Notes: generated by a model not told the origin, from the letters alone. A DNA stretch of 64,000 nt from Calditrichota bacterium (GCA_020637395.1 JACJWA010000001.1:372001-436000), one strand, 5' to 3'. Shown: positions 44,321-53,711, numbered from the stretch's first letter. Made by a program: numbers and translations.

Positions 44321-47300
44321 ATGAATCGTGCCCCATTTCTTGCTCTCCTGTTTCTGGGAGTGTCCGATCCTGCCGCTGCCGAAGGAACAGACTACGCAGC
44401 ATTGCTCGGATTCTGGCCGGCGGTCGCAGGCCTCGCCCTCGCTGTCGCCATTCTGATGATCACTTTCCGCTCCGTGCGCGCCGCCCGTCAAACTCCCGTC
44501 GCTTCGCATGCAGCTCCCTGGAACATCCTGGCCAACAACATCGAAGAACTCGTCGTTCTGCTGGACAAATCGGATCGGATGGTTTACATCAACCGCGAGT
44601 CCGCCGACCACCAGAATGCTCTCGGTCAACCCATGGATGTGTTCCTGGACCCCGAGGATTTTCCAAGATGGAGCAAGTTCTTTCAAACGCACAAATCCCG
44701 CACTGGTGCGGACACGCCGGAGATCTTCAAGGTTCGGCTGCCAAACGGGGCCGCGGCCTACTGGGAGATCCGCCTGTCACACCTGTACGTGGAAGAACTG
44801 AACGGAGTCTCTCTGTGCTGTTCCAGGGATGTAACCCGCGAACGCCGGCGCCGACTTGAACTTGACGTCTTGAACAAGATCGCCGACCTGTCGTCGCGCG
44901 AAGAAGCTCTCGATGTCGTGGTACATGAAGCTGCCGAACAACTGGGGAGAGTCCTCAATGCGCGCAACTTCTATCTCGCCTTGTACGACCCGACCACGGG
45001 GCTCTATTCCAAACCCATCGAGCGCGACGAGGCCGATGAGCAAAGCGGTCTTCAATCGCACCTCGATCTGAATGGCGGATTGACGGACTTTGTCCGCCGC
45101 ACGGGGAAGACCCTGCTGCTAAACGATGAAAATCGCGCCAGACTGATACAGGAAGAAAATCTCAAGAGTCTCGGAACTCCCGCCAAGTGCTGGCTGGGCG
45201 TGCCGCTCGTTGCGGGGGATCTCGCGACCGGGGTCTTTGTCCTTCAGTCTTATGACAACGAGCAGGAATACTCCGAACAAGACGCGGCGCTGCTGGAGGT
45301 CATCTCTGGCCACATCGGTCGCACGGTCGAACGTCAGCGCGCAACTCTTGAGCTCCGCGAACGTGAAGCAAAACTTCGTCTCCTGACGGAACGCATGCCT
45401 GCGCTGCTCTGGACTCAGAACCTGGACGGTGAAGTCAGCTACGTCGCGGGGACCGCGCTCGGCCAGTTGGAACACACTCCCGAATCCCTAATCGGCAAAG
45501 ACCTGCTCGATATTCTTACCCCTCAGGAGTGCGACAAACAAGCAATTCTGAACAAGCTGTCCGAGCGGCAAAACGTCTCACTTCAACTCGTGTCCAAGAA
45601 ACGAACTCTTGAGGCCTATCTTGAGCCGATAGAGAGCTCTCACGGAGTAGTGGTCGGCGCGATCGGTGTGGCCCTTGACGTGACGGAGAGCGCCCGCAAG
45701 GACGAAGAGTTGCGAAGATTCTTCAACGTCTCCGCCGATGCCTACCTCGTAAGCAACGACCGGGGCATCGTGCTGGAGTGCAACGAAGCTTTCGAACGCA
45801 TCCTGGGGTATGAGGCTGGTGCTGCAAAAGGGATCTGTACTTTTGACCTGATTCATCCCGACGATGTCGCACTCTGCAGATCCGCCGCCGAAGACTTGCT
45901 GCTCGGAGATCCGCAAACCGGTGTGGAAGCCCGGTTCAGACACACCGACGGAAGCTATCGCTGGATGTCCTGGAACGGCGCTGCCTCAGGTGAAGATCGC
46001 ACCTTTAGCAGTGGAAAAGACATCACCTATCGCAGAAACATCGAACATGCCCTGCGCGTCCGTGAAGAGCAAATGAGAATCTTCGTCGAAAACTCGCCCG
46101 CTCCCATGGCCATGTTCGACCGCGACTTGCGATACATGATTGCCAATAAGAAATGGTATCAGGCCTATCGCCTTACGCAGGACTCGGTTATCGGGAAATC
46201 TCACTATGACGTCTTTCCCGAGATTTCCGAACGATGGAAAGAAATTCACCAGCGCTGCCTTGCGGGAGCTTCAGAGTCCTGCGCAAAAGATCCTTTCCCC
46301 AGAGCCGACGGCTCCACAGACTACGTAAGATGGACCGTCAGGCCCTGGCACGCCGAAGATGGTTCAATCGGCGGCGTGATCATGCTCACGGAAGTGATCA
46401 CAGCCGAAGTGCAGGCCGAAGCTGACCTCCTGCATTCCAAAACCCTCGCGCGCAAAATCCTCGACGCCTCTCTGGATGCCGTCGTCGCCATGGATCACAG
46501 GGGTCTCGTCACCGAATGGAACCCCAAAGCCGAAGAGATCTTCGGATACTCCAAGCAAGAGGCCATCGGAAACGCCCTGCATGCTCTGATCATTCCGGAA
46601 CGCCTCAGGGATAGTCATCTCCGAGGCATGAAAACCTTTCTGGAAACCGGACACGGACCCGCGCTGAATCAGCTCCTGAAGTTGAGCGCGCGTCGCAAAG
46701 ACGGTTCAGAGTTCCCGGTGGAATTGGCAATCAGTCCTATCGAGACTGGTCAACATCCGCACTTCGCGGGTGTGATCAGAGACATCAGCCTGCGGCAGGC
46801 ACGCGAGCAAGAGATCTTGGAAAGTCGAGAAAAACTGAAAGAGGCCCAAGCGATCGCAGGACTGGGCTTCTGGGAGTGGTTTCCGGCCACGGATGAGCTT
46901 TATGTGAGTGATGAGAAACTCAACATGTATGCCCGCCCCGAGCTTCACTTGCCAATCACCTTCGCACAATTCCTGGAAATCATCCACCCGGAGGATCGCG
47001 AGGTCTTCGTCAATACCGCGTCCGAAATGATGGAGGGACGTGAGGAATTCGAGCTAGAGTATCGAATTGTTCGCCCCACCGGTGAACACCGAAACCTCGT
47101 CAGCAAGGGCCGTGTGCGCCGAACGGAAGACGGTGTACCTTACAAGGTGTTTGGATCCACGTTGGACATAACTGAACGCGTCCGCACCGAAAAGCGCGTC
47201 CAAGAAAGCGAACAAAGACTCGCCTTCGTGATTGATGGCTCCAACGACGCGTATTGGGATCTCAACTGTATCTCCGGTGACTGCTACTGCAGCCCGCGGC

Positions 47301-48751
47301 TTGTTGAATGGCTCGAATACGATGAGACGGACTTCAAGCACGAAGCCGACTTCATCAACTCCCATGTTGTGCCCGAATACATGAAGGCATACAATGACGC
47401 CTTTCTGGAACACGCCGCCGGACACGCTCCATTGCTGGAGGCTGAAGTTCTCTTGAAAACGGCCAAGGGGAACTCGCTCTGGCTCCATGCCCGAGGCAAG
47501 ATTGTCGAGTGGAATGACGACGGAACTCCCCTCCGCTGCTCCGGCGTCTCCTCGAACATTACCGACCGCAAGAACTCCGAAGCCGCCATGCACGAACTCG
47601 AAGTCCAGTTGCGTCATGCTCAAAGGCTCGAAACGGTCGGCACCCTTGCCGGGGGAATTGCGCACGACTTTAACAATATCCTGACTCCGATTCTCGGATA
47701 TGCCGACATGATTGCGTCCGAATTCCCGGAAGATACCTCCGTTCGCCAAGATATCGAGCAGGTGATCAAGGCGGCCTATCGAGCGAAAAGCCTCGTGCAG
47801 CAAATCCTCGCCTTCAGCAGAAGGGGCGAACAGCGCCCACAGCCGCTGCGCATGGACTTGCTGGTCAAGGAAGTGCTCAAACTTCTCCAGTCATCGCTTC
47901 CAGCCAATGTCGAACTTGTGCAGAATATTCAACCCGTTGGCATGATCCTGTCGGATCCCACCCAGATCCATCAGGTCGTCATGAATCTCTGTACAAACTC
48001 CTTGCACGCGCTCAAAACCAACGGTGGTATACTTGAAGTAGAACTCATCCACGTCCTGCTGGAGCATGACGATCTCTCGTGCACGAATTCCCTCGTTCCC
48101 GGAAAGTATGCCAAACTGACTGTGACCGACAATGGTATCGGAATGGATGAACAGACGTCCGCAAGAGTCTTCGAACCGTTCTTCACCACCAAGGAAGTGG
48201 GGCAAGGAACCGGACTCGGACTGCCTGTCGTTCATGGAATCATCACCTCGCACAAAGGCGCAATTCAACTTCACTCCCAGCCCGCGTCCGGCACAAAGGT
48301 CGTGATCTGGCTGCCCATCGAGGCGGCTGAAGTGGATGTGCTGCAGAGTCCGGTTGATGACGTTATCAAAGGCTCTGAACACGTGTTGCTGTGTGACGAT
48401 GACGAGACCATTGTACTGCTCGGAAAACAAATGCTGGAGTCCTACGGCTATGAAGTCACGGCTTTCTGTGACCCGATCCAGGCACTGGCTGCCCTGCAGG
48501 AAACTGCCCGACGTGTGGATGTCATGATCGTGGACGATATCATGCCCCTGATGTCCGGTACGGATGTTGCCCTTGCTGCCAAGGATTTTGATTCCGCGCT
48601 CCCTGTGATTTTGCTCGCGTCCGGAGGGGTGGAAGACGAACGAGGCAAGGGTCTCTTCGCAAGTATTACTCATAAACCCGTCAACTCAACCGAGCTCGCT
48701 GCGGCGGTCAGAGCGGCGATCTCTACTAATCACACTTTCTCTGAGGCTTAA
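44321..48751 (+). CDS. Multi-PAS/GAF hybrid sensor histidine kinase with C-terminal receiver
   Basis: The protein has about 1476 residues. ATG 44321 gives a signal-like N-terminus and a transmembrane helix (GFWPAVAGLALAVAILMITF); upstream ATGs at 44225 and 44261 are possible. Order: PAS near 66-173, GAF near 184-343, then about six further PAS/PAC units to 1087 (for example IVLECNEAFERILGYEAGAAKGI and VVAMDHRGLVTEWNPKAEEIFGYSKQEAIG). The kinase core follows, with H-box GGIAHDFNNILTPILGYADM (His near 1113), N-box MNLCTNSLHAL, DNGIGMD and GQGTGLGLPVVHG. A receiver lies at 1352-1470, with the phospho-acceptor Asp in VMIVDDIMPLMSG and Lys in ITHKPVN. It senses several unknown inputs; the next gene is a stand-alone receiver. 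Confidence 0.95.
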   Translation: MNRAPFLALLFLGVSDPAAAEGTDYAALLGFWPAVAGLALAVAILMITFRSVRAARQTPVASHAAPWNILANNIEELVVLLDKSDRMVYINRESADHQNALGQPMDVFLDPEDFPRWSKFFQTHKSRTGADTPEIFKVRLPNGAAAYWEIRLSHLYVEELNGVSLCCSRDVTRERRRRLELDVLNKIADLSSREEALDVVVHEAAEQLGRVLNARNFYLALYDPTTGLYSKPIERDEADEQSGLQSHLDLNGGLTDFVRRTGKTLLLNDENRARLIQEENLKSLGTPAKCWLGVPLVAGDLATGVFVLQSYDNEQEYSEQDAALLEVISGHIGRTVERQRATLELREREAKLRLLTERMPALLWTQNLDGEVSYVAGTALGQLEHTPESLIGKDLLDILTPQECDKQAILNKLSERQNVSLQLVSKKRTLEAYLEPIESSHGVVVGAIGVALDVTESARKDEELRRFFNVSADAYLVSNDRGIVLECNEAFERILGYEAGAAKGICTFDLIHPDDVALCRSAAEDLLLGDPQTGVEARFRHTDGSYRWMSWNGAASGEDRTFSSGKDITYRRNIEHALRVREEQMRIFVENSPAPMAMFDRDLRYMIANKKWYQAYRLTQDSVIGKSHYDVFPEISERWKEIHQRCLAGASESCAKDPFPRADGSTDYVRWTVRPWHAEDGSIGGVIMLTEVITAEVQAEADLLHSKTLARKILDASLDAVVAMDHRGLVTEWNPKAEEIFGYSKQEAIGNALHALIIPERLRDSHLRGMKTFLETGHGPALNQLLKLSARRKDGSEFPVELAISPIETGQHPHFAGVIRDISLRQAREQEILESREKLKEAQAIAGLGFWEWFPATDELYVSDEKLNMYARPELHLPITFAQFLEIIHPEDREVFVNTASEMMEGREEFELEYRIVRPTGEHRNLVSKGRVRRTEDGVPYKVFGSTLDITERVRTEKRVQESEQRLAFVIDGSNDAYWDLNCISGDCYCSPRLVEWLEYDETDFKHEADFINSHVVPEYMKAYNDAFLEHAAGHAPLLEAEVLLKTAKGNSLWLHARGKIVEWNDDGTPLRCSGVSSNITDRKNSEAAMHELEVQLRHAQRLETVGTLAGGIAHDFNNILTPILGYADMIASEFPEDTSVRQDIEQVIKAAYRAKSLVQQILAFSRRGEQRPQPLRMDLLVKEVLKLLQSSLPANVELVQNIQPVGMILSDPTQIHQVVMNLCTNSLHALKTNGGILEVELIHVLLEHDDLSCTNSLVPGKYAKLTVTDNGIGMDEQTSARVFEPFFTTKEVGQGTGLGLPVVHGIITSHKGAIQLHSQPASGTKVVIWLPIEAAEVDVLQSPVDDVIKGSEHVLLCDDDETIVLLGKQMLESYGYEVTAFCDPIQALAALQETARRVDVMIVDDIMPLMSGTDVALAAKDFDSALPVILLASGGVEDERGKGLFASITHKPVNSTELAAAVRAAISTNHTFSEA

Positions 48752-48753
48752 CG

Positions 48754-49125
48754 ATGTGCAGAATCCTCATAGTTGATGATGATCCCAGCATCCGACAGAT
48801 GCTTCGCAGCATGCTTGAACGCGAAGGACACGATGTGGATGTTGCGTCCAATGGTGCCGAGTGCCTGCGGCTGTTTCGCGCCACATCCTACGAACTCGTT
48901 ATCACCGACATCATCATGCCCGAACAGGAAGGTATCGAGACCATTCGACGCCTGCGCGCCGAAAAACCTGAAATCCGAGTAATCGCAATCTCAGGTGGGG
49001 GACGCATTGGTCCTGCCGATTACCTGAGCATGGCAAAATTGATTGGCGCTTCCGCGACCCTGGCCAAGCCTTTCGAGCGGGCGGCGCTGCTGGAGGCCGT
49101 CCAGTCAGCCTTGTCATTGACCTAG
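48754..49125 (+). CDS. Single-domain response regulator (CheY-like)
   Basis: The 123-residue protein is a receiver domain only. The acidic pocket is VDDDPS, the phospho-acceptor Asp is in LVITDIIMPEQEG near residue 53, the conserved Ser/Thr position is VIAISGGGRIG and the Lys is in TLAKPFERAALLEAV. There is no output domain, so it signals by protein interaction. It begins two bases after the hybrid kinase gene and is most likely its partner in a phosphorelay. Confidence 0.95.
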   Translation: MCRILIVDDDPSIRQMLRSMLEREGHDVDVASNGAECLRLFRATSYELVITDIIMPEQEGIETIRRLRAEKPEIRVIAISGGGRIGPADYLSMAKLIGASATLAKPFERAALLEAVQSALSLT

Positions 49126-49329
49126 TCAAGCTGCGCAAGAGCTTTCACATGCTATAGCATCGCAACTGCATTGAACTAAGAAGTTGGAGGCATTCTTGCC
49201 CCACTTCGCTGGTTGAAAAAGTCCAACCTCTGAATCCCGATACGCTTAACCCAATCCCCATCTATACTTACATCCCTACTCGACTCGGACTCCCGGACGG
49301 CAAAAAGTTGTCGCCGTAAGGTCAACCCC

Positions 49330-49359
49330 TTGACTTCCCAGCCTTCTCAGCGTTATACT
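49330..49359 (+). promoter_or_regulatory. Sigma70-type promoter of the 49452-50831 gene
   Basis: TTGACT (49330-49335), an 18-base spacer and TATACT (49354-49359). The -10 lies inside a short inverted repeat AGCGT/ACGCT (49349-49365). Transcription should start near 49366, leaving a leader of about 85 bases. Confidence 0.7.
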
Positions 49360-49367
49360 TACGCTAG

Positions 49368-49385
49368 TTCACCAATATTGGTGAA
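49368..49385. promoter_or_regulatory. Perfect 18-base palindrome at the transcript start
   Basis: TTCACCAATATTGGTGAA is a perfect palindrome a few bases downstream of the predicted -10. It could be an operator for a dimeric repressor or a 5' hairpin that stabilises a highly expressed mRNA. Confidence 0.65.
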
Positions 49386-49451
49386 GCTTGTTGAATTGGA
49401 CTGACCCTTTTATGAATAGTAGAAACCAAGACATTTGAGGAGCGAGCGAAG

Positions 49452-50831
49452 ATGAAAAATTTGAAAATGCTTTTTGTGGCCATGGCGTTGTTGATGGTGG
49501 TTGGGCTGAGCCACGCTCAGTTTAACTCATCGATTTCGAACATTGATTTCAACTCCGGCGACGCGTTTCCGTTGACGGATGCTTGTGGTGGCGGTGCGCC
49601 GTTGACGAACGCGTGCAACGTTCAGATTTACTGGGATGCGAACAACAACGGCGCGGACGAGCTGGACGCGTTGGTTCCGGTTGGCCCGGCGTTCAACGAA
49701 GCGAACTTTAACACGTTCCCGCTGGATGAGTACGGCTTTTTCGGTCTTCCGGGTTGCTTCGTGATGCTTGAGAACTTCACGATTGCCGGTTCGACCCCGC
49801 AGCCGTCGAAGTACTACTTGGTTGTGGATTGCGGCAACGTGAAGTGGACGTCGCGCGTGGTGACGATTGCGGATGGTTACTCTGAGCACTACCTGAGCTT
49901 GGCTTCCGATTGGAGCTGCCAGGTGACTCAGGAGCCGTGCGTTCCGCAGAACTACCCGATCGAGACGGTTGGCGGCCGCAACTTCCTTGCGAACGGCCCG
50001 TACTACCAGTGCTTGGAATTCTGCGCGAACATTCCTGTGACGGTTTGCTTGGGCCCCTTGGCTGCTGACGAGCGTCCGCACGCCCAGTTGTTCCCGGGCT
50101 GCATTGGCAACGGTTGCGACGTTCAGTGTGCTCCGGCGGCTCCGGTGATGGATCCGGCGGGCTGGACGTACGACGCGCTGAGCGGCACGTGGTGCGCGGT
50201 GTTTGTGTCTGACGTTGAAGGCTGCGCCTGCTTCTGCCTCGACTTTATTGAGTCGGCTGAAGCCGGTACGTTTGCGGCGGTCGCCCGTGACAACAGCGTT
50301 GAGCTGAACTGGACGACGAACTCGGAGAGCAACGTGGATCGTTTTGAAGTTCTGCGCAAGGTTGCCGGCCACGACGCGTATGCGACGGTGGGTGCGGTTG
50401 CCGCGACGAACACGGCGACGGGCTCGACCTACAACTTCGTGGACAACGGCGCGGTGAATGGTACGTCTTACGAGTACTCGCTGCAGACGGTGAACATGGA
50501 CGGTTCGATCGAGTCGTGGGGTCTGGTTGTGACGGCGACGCCGTCTTCGGACGCTGCGTTGATCACGGAGTACGCTCTGCATCAGAACTACCCGAACCCG
50601 TTCAACCCGTCCACGAACCTGGTTTATGATGTTGTTTCCGACAACAACGTGAACCTGACGGTTTACAACGCGATGGGTCAGGAAGTTGCGACGTTGGTGA
50701 ACGGTCTGCAGGCCGCTGGCCGCCACACCGTTTCGTTCGACGCTTCGAACCTGACGTCGGGTCTGTACTTCTACACGGTGAAGATCGGCAACGAGTTCAC
50801 CGCGACGAAGAAGATGCTGTTGGTCAAGTAA
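49452..50831 (+). CDS. Secreted protein with C-terminal PNPFNP (type A sorting/FlgD-Ig-like) domain
   Basis: The protein has 459 residues, with GGAGCGAGCG before the ATG and a signal peptide (MKNLKMLFVAMALLMVVGLSHAQ). Residues 25-275 are Cys-rich (for example CVMLENF, CQVTQEPCVPQ, GCIGNGCDVQCAP, GCACFCLDF) and not recognised. An FN3-like domain (VELNWTTNSESNVDRFEVLRKV) follows, and the last 85 residues carry the tail YALHQNYPNPFNPSTNL, LTVYNAMGQEVATLVNGL, GRHTVSFDASNLTSGLYFY and KKMLLVK. That tail is common in FCB bacteria as a secretion or anchoring signal. Codon use differs from the neighbours (many GCG, ACG, TCG, TTG, GTT), as in a highly expressed or transferred gene. With the strong promoter and terminator it may be an abundant surface protein. 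Confidence 0.92.
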   Translation: MKNLKMLFVAMALLMVVGLSHAQFNSSISNIDFNSGDAFPLTDACGGGAPLTNACNVQIYWDANNNGADELDALVPVGPAFNEANFNTFPLDEYGFFGLPGCFVMLENFTIAGSTPQPSKYYLVVDCGNVKWTSRVVTIADGYSEHYLSLASDWSCQVTQEPCVPQNYPIETVGGRNFLANGPYYQCLEFCANIPVTVCLGPLAADERPHAQLFPGCIGNGCDVQCAPAAPVMDPAGWTYDALSGTWCAVFVSDVEGCACFCLDFIESAEAGTFAAVARDNSVELNWTTNSESNVDRFEVLRKVAGHDAYATVGAVAATNTATGSTYNFVDNGAVNGTSYEYSLQTVNMDGSIESWGLVVTATPSSDAALITEYALHQNYPNPFNPSTNLVYDVVSDNNVNLTVYNAMGQEVATLVNGLQAAGRHTVSFDASNLTSGLYFYTVKIGNEFTATKKMLLVK

Positions 50832-50885
50832 GTGCGTGAAACGCACGTCTTGTGCTGAGGCACAGGAGCTTGTCTAAGGACATGG

Positions 50886-50922
50886 CAGTGGGCCTCCCGA
50901 AAGGGAGGCCCACTGTGCTTTC
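50886..50922 (+). terminator. Strong rho-independent terminator
   Basis: A 13-bp stem (CAGTGGGCCTCCC, loop GAAA, GGGAGGCCCACTG) is followed by a T-containing tail, 55 bases after the secreted-protein stop codon. Confidence 0.92.
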
Positions 50923-50988
50923 GGGGGGAGAGTGGGTCAGTAGTTTACACTTCGAAACAAATTGAACTTCTGTTCACGCACATTCTTG

Positions 50989-51017
50989 TTGCCTTCGCAG
51001 GCAAATGAGTGTAAATT
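50989..51017 (+). promoter_or_regulatory. Putative promoter of the 51074-53638 subtilisin gene
   Basis: TTGCCT (50989-50994), a 17-base spacer and TAAATT (51012-51017) lie about 57 bases before the chosen start. The match to consensus is moderate. Confidence 0.4.
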
Positions 51018-51073
51018 ATTGGTTGCATCTTTGCGCTGAAAAATTTCTTTGTACGCACAAACAGGTGACTACT

Positions 51074-53638
51074 ATGTACCATGCCTTCAGAATGCTGTTC
51101 GCTCTGCTCTTGATTAGTCTGACCGCAAACGTTTTCGCGGCAGAGTTCTCATCGGCTATTGAAGATGAATTGAAAAACTCCGGAAAAGATGAATTCATCA
51201 GTACGCTCATTTTCCTGCCCAACGCCGTGGATATCCGCACGCTGGATTTCGCATTGCATGATCGCGGGGCAACCATTGCCCAACGCAATCGCGAAGTCCT
51301 GGAAGCCCTGAAGTACAATGCCGAGCAGAATCAGCCCGCTTTCAAGGCCGAGCTGGATTTTGCAGAAAGCAAGGGCGATGTTCGCGGCTATACGGCGTAC
51401 TGGATTGACAACCTGTTTGTCGTCCACGCCAGCAAGAGCTTTATCGAATCTCTGCGGCATCGCGGTGACATCGAATATGTCACGACGAACTTCAGCGCAG
51501 AATTGATTGATCCGATTCGCTCGGAAGTCGGCAGCATTCGTCCGCCACGCCGTCCGCTTGACAACGAGACCACCACCACCGAGCAGGATGCCATCGGCAC
51601 GACGCGCGTCAATCGCGAACTCGGCATCACCGGTCAGGGCGTCATTGTCGCCAATTGTGATACGGGTGTGGACGGCAATCATCCGGCTCTCGCGTCCCGC
51701 TGGCGCGGCAATTTTGCTCCGGTCTCGCAGTGCTGGCGCGATGCTTTGGGCTCCGCTCCCAACTTCCCGTCCGACGGAAACGGCCACGGCACGCACGTTA
51801 TGGGCACCATGACGGGCCGCGCAATCTCCGGCAACGACACCAACACCGTCGGCGGTGCGCCGAATGCGCGCTGGATCGCCACAAACTCGATCAATCAGGG
51901 AGTCGGCAGCGCCTTTGACAACGACATCATTGCCGACTATCAGTGGTTTGCCAATCCGGACGGCGACATCAACACCACGGACGACCTGCCGGACATAATA
52001 CAGAACTCCTGGGGCGTCAACAGCAACTTCTCCGGCTACACGACCTGCGATACGCGCTGGAACACGTTTATTCTGAATTGCGAAGCCGCCGGTCCCGTGA
52101 TTACCTGGTCTGCCGGAAACGAAGGCGCGTCCGGTCTGCGTACACCCGCGATTCATTCGATGAATGCCTACCAGATCTTCTCGGTCGGCGCAGTAGATGC
52201 GCAGGACGGCTTGCCGCCCTATCCGATTGCCAGCTTCTCGAGTCTCGGACCCACGCCGTGCACCCCGGCGGTTCCCGACAACATCAAACCTGAGATTTCC
52301 GCTCCCGGCGTCAACATCTATTCGTCGGTTCCCGGCGGCGGCTACGACGGTACCTATTCCGGCACCTCCATGGCCGGACCGCACGTCGCGGGCGTGGTTG
52401 CGTTGATGCGCGAAGCCTGCCCGAACTGCGATCACATGACCATCAAGGATGCGATCATGGCCACGGCATTGGATCAGGGACCCGCCGGTCAGGACAATAC
52501 CTATGGCTACGGAGTGATTCAAGCCTATGAAGCAGTAATCTCCGTCTCCAATCTTGGCCGCATTGCCGGTACCGTGACCGACGGCACGAATCCGCTGGAT
52601 GGTGCGCGTGTCCAAGTCATTGGCTCCGCCAATCAAGCAATCACCGACGTCAATGGTGAATACATTCTTCCCCTCCCCGATGGTACCTACGATCTCGAGT
52701 TCTGGAAGCTTGGATATGAACCCTACGTCGTGACGGGAGTCACGGTCATTCTGGACGACACGGTGTATGTGAACGCCGCGCTCAACGCGCTGCAGTCCAT
52801 TACTTTCATTGATGAAGACTTCGAGACCGGAGCGTCCGGTTGGACGCATGATGCTCCCGCCGGTTGGGTGGACAACTGGCATGTTTCCACGGAGCGCGCC
52901 AACTCCGGCACGCAATCCTTTAAGTGCGGCGACACCGGAACCGGCACGTACGCGAGCCTGAATGATGCGCGCCTCACGTCGCCCGTGATGACGAGCTTGC
53001 CCGCATTTGCCACGCTGACCTTCACCTTGCAAATGGAAGCGGAAGTCTCCGGTTTCTACGCCGATTCGTGCTATGATGGCGGCTTCCTCGAAATCTCGGC
53101 CAGCGCCGGACCGTGGACGCCGATCAGCGTTTCCCCGGCCTACAATCGCACCTTCCGTTACACGGTAGGCGGCGGCAATCCCTACACCGGCCCGATTCCC
53201 GGCGTCGGATGCGTCAGCGGTTCAATCACCACCTGGACCACCTACACCGTGGATCTCTCCGACTACGAAGGTCAGGATGTGCAATTGCGCTTCCGCTTCG
53301 CTTCGGATGCCAACACGAATCAGGAAGGCTGGTACGTGGATGACGTCGTCGGCGTCGGCTACGGCAGCGCGACTCCCGCCGCGCCGACCGAACTGGCCGT
53401 GGTCTATAACCCGGACACGGACAATCTCGATTTCTCGTGGAACGGAACCGCTCCGCTTTTCAAGCTCTGGAGTTCGGCAAGCTTTGACGGCCCGTTCGTC
53501 ACGCTCGAAGGTTCAACCTCATCCAATTCGCTGAGCATTCCGTTGCCCGTGGATGATCAGCTCTACTATGTTGTCACTGCGTCCAACGGCGGCGAACTTT
53601 CCATTCCGTCGCGTCCGGTTGGTTTGAACGCGCGATAG
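51074..53638 (+). CDS. Large secreted S8 serine peptidase, paralogue of the 37778-40504 enzyme
   Basis: The protein has about 854 residues from ATG 51074, chosen because AGGTG precedes it and the signal peptide (MLFALLLISLTANVFAAE) begins a few residues later; the frame is open from 51005. The order matches the 37778 gene: propeptide-like region (residues 20-165), catalytic domain with DTGVDG near 196, HGTHVMGTM near 238, SAGNEG and SGTSMAGPHVAG near 430, one CarboxypepD_reg unit (GRIAGTVTDGTNPLDGARV), a MAM/jelly-roll-like domain and a C-terminal Ig-like stretch. It ends in YYVVTASNGGELSIPSRPVGLNAR-like sequence without a PNPFNP tail. It is transcribed alone between two terminators. Confidence 0.94.
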   Translation: MYHAFRMLFALLLISLTANVFAAEFSSAIEDELKNSGKDEFISTLIFLPNAVDIRTLDFALHDRGATIAQRNREVLEALKYNAEQNQPAFKAELDFAESKGDVRGYTAYWIDNLFVVHASKSFIESLRHRGDIEYVTTNFSAELIDPIRSEVGSIRPPRRPLDNETTTTEQDAIGTTRVNRELGITGQGVIVANCDTGVDGNHPALASRWRGNFAPVSQCWRDALGSAPNFPSDGNGHGTHVMGTMTGRAISGNDTNTVGGAPNARWIATNSINQGVGSAFDNDIIADYQWFANPDGDINTTDDLPDIIQNSWGVNSNFSGYTTCDTRWNTFILNCEAAGPVITWSAGNEGASGLRTPAIHSMNAYQIFSVGAVDAQDGLPPYPIASFSSLGPTPCTPAVPDNIKPEISAPGVNIYSSVPGGGYDGTYSGTSMAGPHVAGVVALMREACPNCDHMTIKDAIMATALDQGPAGQDNTYGYGVIQAYEAVISVSNLGRIAGTVTDGTNPLDGARVQVIGSANQAITDVNGEYILPLPDGTYDLEFWKLGYEPYVVTGVTVILDDTVYVNAALNALQSITFIDEDFETGASGWTHDAPAGWVDNWHVSTERANSGTQSFKCGDTGTGTYASLNDARLTSPVMTSLPAFATLTFTLQMEAEVSGFYADSCYDGGFLEISASAGPWTPISVSPAYNRTFRYTVGGGNPYTGPIPGVGCVSGSITTWTTYTVDLSDYEGQDVQLRFRFASDANTNQEGWYVDDVVGVGYGSATPAAPTELAVVYNPDTDNLDFSWNGTAPLFKLWSSASFDGPFVTLEGSTSSNSLSIPLPVDDQLYYVVTASNGGELSIPSRPVGLNAR

Positions 53639-53659
53639 ATCACAAATTGCTTGACAAAG

Positions 53660-53690
53660 AAAGAGCCTCCGCATGCGCGGAGGCTCTTTT
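53660..53690. terminator. Bidirectional rho-independent terminator
   Basis: A 13-bp stem AAAGAGCCTCCGC / GCGGAGGCTCTTT with loop ATGC separates the convergent subtilisin and cbb3-operon ends. Confidence 0.92.
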
Positions 53691-53711
53691 CATTTTGTAC
53701 AATCTCACTTC

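Larger units (their letters stand above)
49126..49451. other. Regulatory intergenic region upstream of the PNPFNP-tailed secreted protein
   Basis: There is no gene in these 326 bases. They contain the string TATACTTAC twice (49263-49271 and 49354-49362), an inverted repeat GTTGGA/TCCAAC (about 49183 to 49226), a strong promoter-like pair and an 18-base palindrome described separately. Confidence 0.6.

Noticed and set aside
49527..50846. 439-codon ORF on the minus strand
   Set aside because: Antisense to the PNPFNP-tailed gene; its openness is a by-product of that gene's codon bias.
51149..53032. 627-codon ORF on the minus strand
   Set aside because: Antisense shadow of the subtilisin at 51074-53638; no recognisable motif.
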